A DNA stretch of 64,000 nucleotides from Thiodiazotropha sp040506775 (GTDB taxonomy: Bacteria; Pseudomonadota; Gammaproteobacteria; Chromatiales; Chromatiaceae), in assembly GCA_040506775.1 (NCBI GenBank), contig JBEVWC010000018.1, positions 62,001-126,000 on the forward strand, in the 5' to 3' direction. The notes under the pieces are model-generated. The model saw only the letters and a program-made list of their open reading frames with translations, did not search any database and was not told the DNA's origin. This document shows positions 1-7,714 of this stretch, in pieces (the first letter of the stretch is position 1; each line of letters begins with the position of its first letter). The position numbers were made by a program, and so were the translations under genes.

Positions 1-680
1 CGGATATCACTCGACATGTGCGTCGTCAGCTGTTCCCGCGGCAGTTCGAACAGGGCCCGTTGACCCTGCAGTTCGAAGGGGTCGCTGATGCATTGGAAGT
101 GTAGGCCAAAACGTTGCAGGTGACGTTGCAGCCTGGGTTCCATCACCACCAGGGCGAGTTGCAGGTCACACAGATCGACCAGGGCGATCGCGGACAGATA
201 GAGGCCTATGGCGATGTTCGGGAAATTGCGCAGTTCCTCCTGGGAATAGGCCTCGGCGGCACTGCTTTCGTCGAGAATGAACGGTTTGCCGGATTCGTTG
301 CGTCTGCGGCGAAACAGGCTGGGTACGGCAAGCCGGGAAATCTCACCCACCTGGGTGGGTTGGTTGAGGGCCAGGTGGCGGGTATCGATACCTGCGATCT
401 CATGCCGCTGAAAGGGCAGATAGGCCTGTCCGTCAGCGGTCTCGGGAACCACCAGCCTGACACAGCCGGCCGTCTCTCCGGTGCGCTTGTGTTCCAGCAG
501 GCAGGGGTGTGCATAAGCATCGCAGGGATCGGTCTCCAGACGGGCCGGGTTTGGCGCTTCCCAGCCGAGTTCCTCCACGTAGACCCGGTAGCGTATGTCA
601 TAACCGCTGCGTTTCTGTGCCGGCGAGGCGGCGTAGATTGGCTGGAAGTAGCGGAAAAAGTTGTCCGCCAGGCTGTCCAT
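1..680 (-). CDS. PEP-CTERM/exosortase system-associated acyltransferase (3' part beyond window)
   Basis: The frame is open from an ATG at 680 to the window edge, giving 226 visible codons. The reading begins MDSLADNFFRYFQPIYAASP and has RYRVYVEELGWE near residue 30 and GEISRLAVPSLFRRR near residue 115. Both resemble the N-acyltransferase (GNAT/autoinducer-synthase-like) family found with PEP-CTERM/exosortase systems. A GGAGG lies 4 bases before the start. Members are thought to acylate a small molecule or protein in exopolysaccharide and sorting loci; the substrate is unknown. No exosortase or PEP-CTERM protein is visible in the window, so partners would lie to the left or elsewhere. Both ORFs of about 130-230 codons in other frames here are shadows of this gene. 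Confidence 0.85.
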   Translation of the reverse strand, partial: MDSLADNFFRYFQPIYAASPAQKRSGYDIRYRVYVEELGWEAPNPARLETDPCDAYAHPCLLEHKRTGETAGCVRLVVPETADGQAYLPFQRHEIAGIDTRHLALNQPTQVGEISRLAVPSLFRRRRNESGKPFILDESSAAEAYSQEELRNFPNIAIGLYLSAIALVDLCDLQLALVVMEPRLQRHLQRFGLHFQCISDPFELQGQRALFELPREQLTTHMSSDI

Positions 681-1155
681 CAGTCCTCCACTGTCCTGGT
701 TTGCGTCCATTCAGGGTGCCTGTTTCCAACTCCCATGCGTGGGCATCCCTTGTGGTCGTTCCGGTTCGCATCCGGCGCTGGCCCGTTTCGCCAAGCACAA
801 TGACAACACTGACCTGGGGCAAAGTCGCGACGGATAATCCTTATGGGGTGCGCGGTGTTTGATGTTTTGCGAGCCTGCTGCTGGGTTTTACCCAAGGCTC
901 TGTATGCGCACTATCTAACTGAGAATAGTGCAGAATTGAACAAATCACCCAAAACTTATTCTGCTCAGATGTTACGGTTATTGATCTCGATCAGTATTAA
1001 ACACTTTTTAGATCAAGTATTCGTTGGAGTGAGCGATAATCTCGTTGAATTGGGGCCTTCATGAAAGGCCCCAAACCAGTTCCAGAAGCAGCTAAAAAAT
1101 AATGCGCTCCGGGGAGGGAACTGATGAACCTGGCAGGATGTTGTGGTGTGAAGGC
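681..1155. promoter_or_regulatory. Divergent intergenic region with two inverted repeats
   Basis: This 475-base gap separates the acyltransferase (left) from a diguanylate cyclase (right). It becomes AT-rich between about 900 and 1045. It holds a 7-base inverted repeat (GCACTAT at 908-914, ATAGTGC at 925-931). It also holds a perfect 10-base hairpin (TTGGGGCCTT at 1050-1059, AAGGCCCCAA at 1065-1074, 5-base loop) about 80 bases before the cyclase start. There is no T-run after the hairpin, so it looks more like a leader structure than a classic terminator. I see no convincing -35/-10 pair. Confidence 0.5.
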
Positions 1156-1177
1156 ATGGCCATTACCAACCTACTGA
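1124..1177 (+). other. Possible 17-codon leader ORF overlapping the cyclase start
   Basis: The best ribosome site in this leader, GGAGG at 1113-1117, stands 6 bases before an ATG at 1124. That ATG opens a 17-codon frame (begins MNLAGCCGVK) and is not in the cyclase frame. The frame stops at 1177, 21 bases past the proposed cyclase ATG at 1156. It could couple translation of the cyclase or be chance. No homology is recognised. Confidence 0.2.
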
Positions 1178-2376
1178 AAAACATGTATATATCCATCAGT
1201 GAATCGTTGGGGATTTACACGCGTGATCAGCTGTACGAGTTGTTTACGACGAAAAATCACGGCCTGCCCATCTCCCGTCACCGTGCCGCCATTATTCAAA
1301 GCCGGGTGTTTTTCTTCTGTGCGGTGTTCGCCGTACTGGTGCCTGCCTGGTCGGTGATCGACCTGCTGTTCCTGCCGAACGAACTGTGGGGTGAGTTGAT
1401 ATCCATCCGCCTGATCTCCGGAGCGATCTTCGCCCTGTTGGCCTGGCGGGCCCGGAAAGAGGCCAACCTGGTTCAGGCCCGTCTGCTGTTGGCGGGGATG
1501 CTGGCGGTCACCCCGCTGTTCTACCTCGCTTCCGATCACTGGATACAAGGCTACGATCTGAGCGGTACGGAGCAGATCATTGCCGGGCTCTACGGACTGC
1601 TGCCATTCGTCATGGTCGCCGGTCTGACCCTGTTTCCGCTGACCCTGAGTGAGTTCCTCGCCTACGCGGTGCCCATGTTTCTGCTCACCCTGATCGCCTC
1701 CATACCCCAGGGCGCGGAGGAGATACCCCAGGCGGTATCGACGATCTGGCTGTTGATCCTGATCCTCGGTGTGGCCCTGTTTTCGGCACTCAACCAGCTG
1801 CGTTACATGCTCTCCCAGGTGAGTCGTACCAGTTACGACGTGCTCACCGGGGTGCTGAGCCGACGGGCCGGTATCGAAATGCTTGACCTGCAGTTCCGTC
1901 TGGCGCAGATGAATGAGGGCGAGTTGTCCCTGCTCTACCTGGATCTGGACCATTTCAAGTCGATCAATGATACCTATGGCCATGAACAGGGTGACACAAC
2001 CCTGAAAACCGCAGCGCAGATGATCAGCAAGACGATCCGTAAAGGGGACAGCGTGATTCGCTGGGGTGGCGAGGAGTTCATTGTGATCCTGCCGACCGCC
2101 GGGCCCGAGGTGGCGAATGAAGTGGTGCAGCGCATCATGCGCGCCGGGGTTGGTGACCGGCCTGACGGTAACCCGATGACCGCCAGTATCGGTATTTCAG
2201 GCAACCGCTTCGATGATGCGAAGGATTGGAAATCCCTGGTCGAACTGGCTGACCATCGGATGTATGTCGCCAAGAACGGCGGCCGCGCCCGCAGCATCGG
2301 GGTTGACGGCAATATCCTCATGTGGATTCAGGCCGAGAAACAGCGCGAGTTGGAAATCGCCTCCGAGGCTGGATAA
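1156..2376 (+). CDS. Membrane-bound diguanylate cyclase (GGDEF)
   Basis: Makes cyclic di-GMP from two GTP. The 406-residue protein has an N-terminal half with about six hydrophobic segments (residues 50-215) and a C-terminal GGDEF domain. It carries the active-site motif GGEEF at 304-308 and an RKGD inhibitory site (RxxD) at 295-298, five residues upstream, so product inhibition is expected. DLDHFKSINDTYGHEQGD is the usual metal/GTP-binding block. The membrane half matches no sensor domain I recognise. The start is uncertain: ATG 1156 (MAITNLL) gives a natural N-terminus but a weak ribosome site. An in-frame ATG at 1102 would add 18 residues. Confidence 0.9.
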   Translation: MAITNLLKNMYISISESLGIYTRDQLYELFTTKNHGLPISRHRAAIIQSRVFFFCAVFAVLVPAWSVIDLLFLPNELWGELISIRLISGAIFALLAWRARKEANLVQARLLLAGMLAVTPLFYLASDHWIQGYDLSGTEQIIAGLYGLLPFVMVAGLTLFPLTLSEFLAYAVPMFLLTLIASIPQGAEEIPQAVSTIWLLILILGVALFSALNQLRYMLSQVSRTSYDVLTGVLSRRAGIEMLDLQFRLAQMNEGELSLLYLDLDHFKSINDTYGHEQGDTTLKTAAQMISKTIRKGDSVIRWGGEEFIVILPTAGPEVANEVVQRIMRAGVGDRPDGNPMTASIGISGNRFDDAKDWKSLVELADHRMYVAKNGGRARSIGVDGNILMWIQAEKQRELEIASEAG

Positions 2377-2377
2377 T

Positions 2378-2404
2378 CCCCGCAACCCGGGGCTTGCCTT
2401 TTTC
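2378..2404 (+). terminator. Hairpin plus T-rich tract after the cyclase
   Basis: A CCCCG/CGGGG stem (2378-2382 and 2388-2392, 5-base loop) begins one base after the cyclase stop and is followed by CTTGCCTTTTT. The arrangement fits an intrinsic terminator, though four bases separate the stem from the T-rich stretch. Confidence 0.5.
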
Positions 2405-2807
2405 AGGCGTTGTCCTCCAGCCCGACTGATTCCTGTGGACTGCCCAGACAGGGTCCGGGTGATTCCCTGTCAGTTCTGCGCAAACATCCAAAATACCCGC
2501 CTTTGGACGTCCCATATGGGTTAGAATCGGTGCAGTCCTGTTACACCCTGGAACTCGAACCAGGATGCCGATCAACAATCGCGGGACATCGCTCCTGGCC
2601 TTTGACCTGCTCTCCGTTCTGATGCGTTTGGTGTTGCCCGTTGTGGACAGGGCCAAAAATGTGTTGCGGATCGGCATGATCCAGGTTGCCTGGCAGGTGG
2701 GTTATGGCTGGTTTGTCAGATAGTGCCTGCCTTGCCTTATTCCCTGTGAGCCTGAGGCAGACGGGGTTGAGGCCCGGATCCACATCTTGTGAGAATACCC
2801 TGCTGAA
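2405..2807 (+). other. Gap without a convincing gene; one possible 52-codon ORF
   Basis: Between the cyclase and the next gene there are 430 bases with several overlapping short frames, none with good codon use. The only one I would keep as a question is 2565-2723 on the plus strand. It has 52 codons, starts MPINNRGTSLLAFDLL, is hydrophobic and slightly basic, and has a weak ribosome site. I recognise no family, so it is not called as a gene. Confidence 0.2.
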
Positions 2808-3863
2808 ATGATTCTACTGCTGACGTACATTGCCATCGCGCTGGGCTTTTCGTTTCTCTGTTCGATTGCCGAGGCGGTGATCCTGAGTGTGACCCATCCC
2901 TATATTTCGGTGCTGGAACAGCAGGGTCACGGGGCCGCCGGACGGCTCCGGCAGCTGAAACACAACATCAACGACTCCCTGGCGGCAATCCTGACCCTCA
3001 ACACCACGGCCCATACCATCGGCGCCGCGGGTGCCGGTGCTCAGGCGGCGGTGGTATTCGGTGATGCTTCACTGGGGGTGATCTCCGCGATCCTGACCCT
3101 GCTGATCCTGGTGTTTTCGGAGATCATTCCCAAGACCATCGGTGCGGTCTACTGGCGCCAGCTGGCACCCCCGACCGCGTACGTGTTGAGTGCATTGATC
3201 TGGCTGCTGTACCCCTTTGTGAAGCTCTCAGCAATGCTTACGCGGTTGCTCTCCCGGGGACATCAACACGGGCATTTCCATCACGAAGAGTTTACCGCCA
3301 TGGCCCAGGCCGGACTCGAGGAGGGCAAGCTGCGTGAGCGTGAGTCGCTGATCCTGAGCAACCTGTTCATGCTGCGAGAGACCCGGGTCAGCGATGTCAT
3401 GACCCCCCGGGTGGTGGTGTTCGCCCTGCACGAGGAGATGACCGTCAACGAATATTTCGCGGGTCACGCGGACAGCCGTTTTTCACGCATCCCGGTCTAT
3501 CTGCCGGACCGGGATCATGTCACCGGGTTCGTGTTGCGCAGCGACCTGCTGCTGGCTCAGGCACGGGGCAATTCGGACAAGCTTCTGTCGGTCTACCGGC
3601 GTCAGCTCGCGGCCCTGCCGGAAACCAGTTCCCTGCAGAACGCCTTTGAACTGCTGCTCGAGGAGCGCAGCCACATCCTGCTCATCGTTGATGAGTACGG
3701 CGCCATGGAGGGTGTCCTGACCCTGGAGGACGTGCTGGAGACCCTTCTGGGTATCGAGATCATCGATGAGATGGACAAGGTCGAGGACATGCGCAAACTC
3801 GCCCGCAGGTTATGGCGCAAACGCGCCAAGGGCATGGGTATCGACATCGACGCCATGGATTGA
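2808..3863 (+). CDS. CNNM/HlyC-CorC family membrane protein (DUF21 + CBS pair)
   Basis: Integral inner-membrane protein of 351 residues. A DUF21 transmembrane domain occupies residues 1-145 with the typical FSEIIPK at 103-109. A CBS pair follows at roughly 190-310 (VMTPR, then VDEYGAMEGVLTLEDVLE). The family is linked to Mg2+/Co2+ efflux or resistance. The C-terminal CorC_HlyC domain of longer members is missing. A His-rich linker at 151-159 (GHQHGHFHH) joins the membrane and CBS parts and could bind metal. No operon partner is close: purT starts 121 bases downstream. Confidence 0.88.
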   Translation: MILLLTYIAIALGFSFLCSIAEAVILSVTHPYISVLEQQGHGAAGRLRQLKHNINDSLAAILTLNTTAHTIGAAGAGAQAAVVFGDASLGVISAILTLLILVFSEIIPKTIGAVYWRQLAPPTAYVLSALIWLLYPFVKLSAMLTRLLSRGHQHGHFHHEEFTAMAQAGLEEGKLRERESLILSNLFMLRETRVSDVMTPRVVVFALHEEMTVNEYFAGHADSRFSRIPVYLPDRDHVTGFVLRSDLLLAQARGNSDKLLSVYRRQLAALPETSSLQNAFELLLEERSHILLIVDEYGAMEGVLTLEDVLETLLGIEIIDEMDKVEDMRKLARRLWRKRAKGMGIDIDAMD

Positions 3864-3984
3864 ACTGCTGCGAATGGCAGTGCCCGGGGTGATCCGCTGG
3901 GAGGGGTATCTGTCCCGCGCTCCTTTCGCGGGTTAAGATCCCCATCCAACTCAAGCAAATATCGATACCGATCAGGATGCACAG

Positions 3985-5166
3985 ATGACCACACTCGGCA
4001 CCCCCTTCTCCCCCTCTGCGACCAAGGTACTGCTGTGTGGCTCCGGCGAGTTGGGCAAGGAGGTGGTGATCGAACTGCAACGTTTCGGCTGCGAGGTGAT
4101 CGCCTGTGACCGTTATGCCAATGCCCCGGCGATGCAGGTGGCCGACCGATCCCACACCTTCTCCATGCTGGACGGGGAGGAGCTGCGCCGGGTGATCAAA
4201 TTGGAACGTCCCGACTATATCGTGCCGGAGATCGAGGCGATCTCCACCGACACCCTGGTGGCGCTGGAGGCGGAGGGTTTCACCGTGATTCCCACCGCCA
4301 ACGCCGCGCGCCTGACCATGAACCGGGAGGGCATCCGCCGGCTCGCGGCCGAGCAGCTGGGACTGCCCACCTCTCCCTACCGGTTCGTCGACAACCGGGA
4401 GGACTTCGAAGCGGCGGTGGCACAGATCGGTATCCCCTGTGTGGTCAAGCCGATCATGAGTTCCTCCGGAAAGGGTCAGAGCACCATCAAACACCCGGAG
4501 GATATCGAGCGGAGCTGGCAGTATGCCCAGGAAGGCGGGCGGGCCGGCGCGGGACGGGTGATCGTGGAGGGGTTCGTCGAATTCGACTATGAGATCACTC
4601 AGCTGACGGTGCGCCAGGATCAGGGCACCCTGTTCTGTCTGCCCATCGGCCATCGCCAGGAACACGGGGACTACCAGGAGTCCTGGCAGCCCCAGCCGAT
4701 GAGCCCGGCGGCGCTGCAACGGGCCCAGGAGATCGCCCGCCAGGTCACCGACGCCCTGGGTGGGCGCGGCATCTTCGGCGTGGAACTGTTCATCAAAGGG
4801 GAAGCGGTCTACTTCAGCGAGGTCTCACCCCGTCCCCACGACACCGGCATGGTGACCATGATCTCCCAGGACCTCTCCCAGTTCGCCCTGCATGCCCGGG
4901 CCATTCTGGGTCTGCCGATCCCCAACATCGTGCAGCACGGTCCCTCGGCATCGGCGGTGATTCTGCCCGAGGGGGAATCCTCCAATGTGCGCTATGCCAA
5001 CCTGGAGACCGCGCTGAGTCAGCCCGATACCCAGCTGCGCCTGTTCGGCAAGCCGGAGGTGGCAGGCCGGCGGCGCATGGGGGTGGCCCTGGCCCGGGGG
5101 AGCGATATCGACGAGGCCCGCCGCAAGGCCAGCCAGGCGGCAGCCGCGGTCGAAGTGAAACTTTGA
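3985..5166 (+). CDS. purT: Formate-dependent phosphoribosylglycinamide formyltransferase (GAR transformylase 2)
   Basis: ATP-grasp enzyme of purine synthesis that makes formyl-GAR from formate, ATP and GAR. It is a folate-independent alternative to PurN. At 393 residues it is full length for PurT. It opens with the pre-ATP-grasp block KVLLCGSGELGKEVVIELQ and has the family signature PDYIVPEIEAI. In the ATP-grasp part come CVVKPIMSSSGKGQS and EVSPRPHDTGMVT. AGGATG lies a few bases before the ATG. No PurR-like operator was seen in the 121-base upstream gap. The large open frame on the opposite strand is a shadow. Confidence 0.97.
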   Translation: MTTLGTPFSPSATKVLLCGSGELGKEVVIELQRFGCEVIACDRYANAPAMQVADRSHTFSMLDGEELRRVIKLERPDYIVPEIEAISTDTLVALEAEGFTVIPTANAARLTMNREGIRRLAAEQLGLPTSPYRFVDNREDFEAAVAQIGIPCVVKPIMSSSGKGQSTIKHPEDIERSWQYAQEGGRAGAGRVIVEGFVEFDYEITQLTVRQDQGTLFCLPIGHRQEHGDYQESWQPQPMSPAALQRAQEIARQVTDALGGRGIFGVELFIKGEAVYFSEVSPRPHDTGMVTMISQDLSQFALHARAILGLPIPNIVQHGPSASAVILPEGESSNVRYANLETALSQPDTQLRLFGKPEVAGRRRMGVALARGSDIDEARRKASQAAAAVEVKL

Positions 5167-5189
5167 CTGCGAGGTGATGAGCGGGATCC

Positions 5190-7493
5190 ATGAAATCGTT
5201 TGCAGACAGAATCACGATCCACACGATGATGATGGCCGGGTTCTTTCTGGCCTTCAGCGCCACGGCTGAGCCCGTCGATTACGCGCAACAGATCCAGCCG
5301 ATCTTCGATCGTTACTGCGTCGCCTGTCATGCCTGCTTCGACGCCCCCTGCCAGCTCAACCTGGGCAGTGGCAAGGGCGTGCGGCGGGGCGCGACCCAAC
5401 AGCTCGTCTACGATGCGGCCCGGCTTGAGGATGCTGACCCGACCCGCCTCTACATCGATGCCCACACCGAGGACGAATGGCGGGCCCGGGGATTCTTCCC
5501 GGTCACCGGCGTGGAGGACAATAGGCCGGCTGAATCCGTGCTGCTGCAGATGCTGGCCCTGCGCCAGGCTCACCCGGTCGATCCCCGGCATCCGCTGCCC
5601 GAGGCGCTGCAACTCGGGATCCTGCGCAGCAATCAATGTGCCGGTCCCCGGGAGGTGTCCAGCCTGGCCCGGGAAAAACCCTATCTGGGGATGCCCCTCG
5701 GGCTGCCTGGAATCAGCGGTGAGGACTTCAGTACCCTGTCTGCCTGGGTGGCCCAGGGCAGTTCCTCCGGAGCGGCGGGGTTCGAACCGTCGCCTGCAGA
5801 AATCCGCCAGATCGCCCGTTGGGAGCGCTGGCTCAATCACACCTCGAACGAACGCAGACTGCTGGCCCGCTGGCTGTTCGAACACTGGTTCATTGCGCAC
5901 CTGTATTTCGAGGATGGCGGGGAGCGGCATTTTTTTCGTCTGGTACGTTCCCGCACAGCGTCTGGTAAACCTGTGGACGAGATCGCAACCCGGCGCAGCA
6001 ACGATGCCCCCGGGGAGGCGTTCCACTACCGCTTCGTCCCCTTGAAGGGGACCCTGGTTTACAAAACCCACACCACCTTTGGATTGAGCGACAGCGTTTT
6101 GCAGCGCATCCAGGATCTGTTCGATCTGCCGGACGGGGCAGTGAAGACCCTGCCCGGCTATACCGAGGAGGAGCGGGCCAATCCGTTTCTCACCTTCGCC
6201 GCACTGCCGGCTCAGGCCCGCTACCAGTTCATGCTCGATCACGCGGAATATTTCGTGCGCACCTTCATTCGCGGACCGGTGTGTCGCGGCCAGCTGGCCA
6301 CCGATGTGATCCGCGATCACTTCTGGGTGGCATTCCAGGCTCCGGACAAGGACCCCTACCTCAGCTCCGCCGGCTATCGTAAGACCGTCGATTCCCTGCT
6401 CGCATTGCCGAACATCAGCGACGATCTGCTGGACGGGGCGGAGCACTGGTGGTCATCCCTCGACAATCGCAACGCCTATGTGGAAAAGCGTCAGCTGCAA
6501 CTACAGGCGCTGTTTCCCCAGGGCATCGATGAGCAGATGGTGTGGGACGGAGAAGGTCACAACAGCAATGCCCTGCTGACCGTGTTCCGGCATCATGACA
6601 GTGCCAGCGTGAAACGCGGCTGGCTGGGTCAGCTGCCCCTCACGGCCTGGCTGATGGACTACCCGCTGTTCGAGCGCAGTTACTACAACCTGGTAGTGAA
6701 TTTCGATGTCTTTGGCAGCCTCGCCCACCAGACCCAGGTACGGCTCTACTTCGACCTGATCCGCAATGGCTCAGAACAGAACTTCCTCATGCTGTTACCG
6801 GCCGAGTCGCGTAAGGGGGTGATGAAGAAATGGTACGAGGGATCCGGCAAGCTGAAGCTCTGGCTGGTGTACGAGAACATCGACAGTTCCATACCTGCGC
6901 ATCTACTGAGCGGTTCAGATGATCAGCCTTATCCCGCACTGCTGCAGTATCTCCTGCAGCGACTCGCGACGGTGAATGCCACGCCGGACCCGATCAACCG
7001 GCCCAAGGCTTCCTTACAGACCCCGCTGCAACGCGCCCTGTCGCAACTCACAGGAGTGCCCCAGCGGGAGATGGCGTCGGTGGGGCAATTCCCGGAAGCC
7101 ACCCTGTTGCAGGTCACTCATGGGGACGACCCGGTGCGGGTCTATACCCTGATCCGCAACCGGCGGCACAGCAATGTGGCGTTCGTTATGGGTGAGTCCC
7201 TGCGCTACGAACCGGAGCATGATGATCTCAGTGTGGTGCCGGGGGTCGCGACGGGCTACCCGAACCTGATGCTCAGCGTGGCTGAGGATGACCTGGATGC
7301 ATTCGTCGCAACCCTGCGCGACAAGTCCCTAAAGGATGCCAGGCAATTCGACACAAGGATCATCGAACCCTGGGGGGTGCGCCGCACCGATCCAGGCTTC
7401 TGGGACAAATTCCATCGTTTGACCGAATACCTGCAACGAACATCGCCGGTAGAAGCGGGGATACTCGACCTGAACCGTTACGGCCGTTACTGA
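5190..7493 (+). CDS. cti: Fatty acid cis/trans isomerase
   Basis: Periplasmic heme enzyme that turns cis-unsaturated membrane fatty acids into trans isomers in place. This stiffens membranes under solvent or heat stress. The 767-residue product has a signal peptide (hydrophobic stretch near 12-26) followed at once by the heme motif CVACH at residues 43-47, which is the known position in Cti. Length and overall sequence fit Cti, including the C-terminal block FHRLTEYLQRTSPVEAGILD. It starts 23 bases after purT and may be co-transcribed, although the functions are unrelated. GAGGTGA lies upstream of the chosen ATG. Confidence 0.93.
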   Translation: MKSFADRITIHTMMMAGFFLAFSATAEPVDYAQQIQPIFDRYCVACHACFDAPCQLNLGSGKGVRRGATQQLVYDAARLEDADPTRLYIDAHTEDEWRARGFFPVTGVEDNRPAESVLLQMLALRQAHPVDPRHPLPEALQLGILRSNQCAGPREVSSLAREKPYLGMPLGLPGISGEDFSTLSAWVAQGSSSGAAGFEPSPAEIRQIARWERWLNHTSNERRLLARWLFEHWFIAHLYFEDGGERHFFRLVRSRTASGKPVDEIATRRSNDAPGEAFHYRFVPLKGTLVYKTHTTFGLSDSVLQRIQDLFDLPDGAVKTLPGYTEEERANPFLTFAALPAQARYQFMLDHAEYFVRTFIRGPVCRGQLATDVIRDHFWVAFQAPDKDPYLSSAGYRKTVDSLLALPNISDDLLDGAEHWWSSLDNRNAYVEKRQLQLQALFPQGIDEQMVWDGEGHNSNALLTVFRHHDSASVKRGWLGQLPLTAWLMDYPLFERSYYNLVVNFDVFGSLAHQTQVRLYFDLIRNGSEQNFLMLLPAESRKGVMKKWYEGSGKLKLWLVYENIDSSIPAHLLSGSDDQPYPALLQYLLQRLATVNATPDPINRPKASLQTPLQRALSQLTGVPQREMASVGQFPEATLLQVTHGDDPVRVYTLIRNRRHSNVAFVMGESLRYEPEHDDLSVVPGVATGYPNLMLSVAEDDLDAFVATLRDKSLKDARQFDTRIIEPWGVRRTDPGFWDKFHRLTEYLQRTSPVEAGILDLNRYGRY

Positions 7494-7521
7494 CCGGGTA
7501 AGCAGGGATGCGTTCTCATTC

Positions 7522-7551
7522 GTAGGTCGGGTTAGCGAAGCGTAACCCGAC
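7522..7551. repeat. Short palindromic intergenic repeat, TCGGGTT type
   Basis: GTCGGGTT (7526-7533) and AACCCGAC (7544-7551) flank the loop AGCGAAGCGT. The core GCGAAGCGTAACCCG is also present in the longer repeats near 16.2 kb and 44.8 kb, so this looks like a short member of the same family. It lies between the convergent cti and beta-propeller genes. Confidence 0.75.
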
Positions 7552-7714
7552 ATTGGGTGCGCATCTCAAACATTGTTTTGAGCTGTACGCAAAGCTATCC
7601 CGACCAGCCCGCTGAATCCCTCGGTATCAGCAAGGGATGATTCCTGTCTGCCAATGCCGCCTTGTCCTGATATTGCTCATGATCCATTGATCGCTGCCCT
7701 GAGTGGGTGAGCTG

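Noticed and set aside
843..1064. 73-codon frame before the first cyclase
   Set aside because: Starts without a ribosome site, codon use is poor and it ends inside the leader hairpin; no family recognised.
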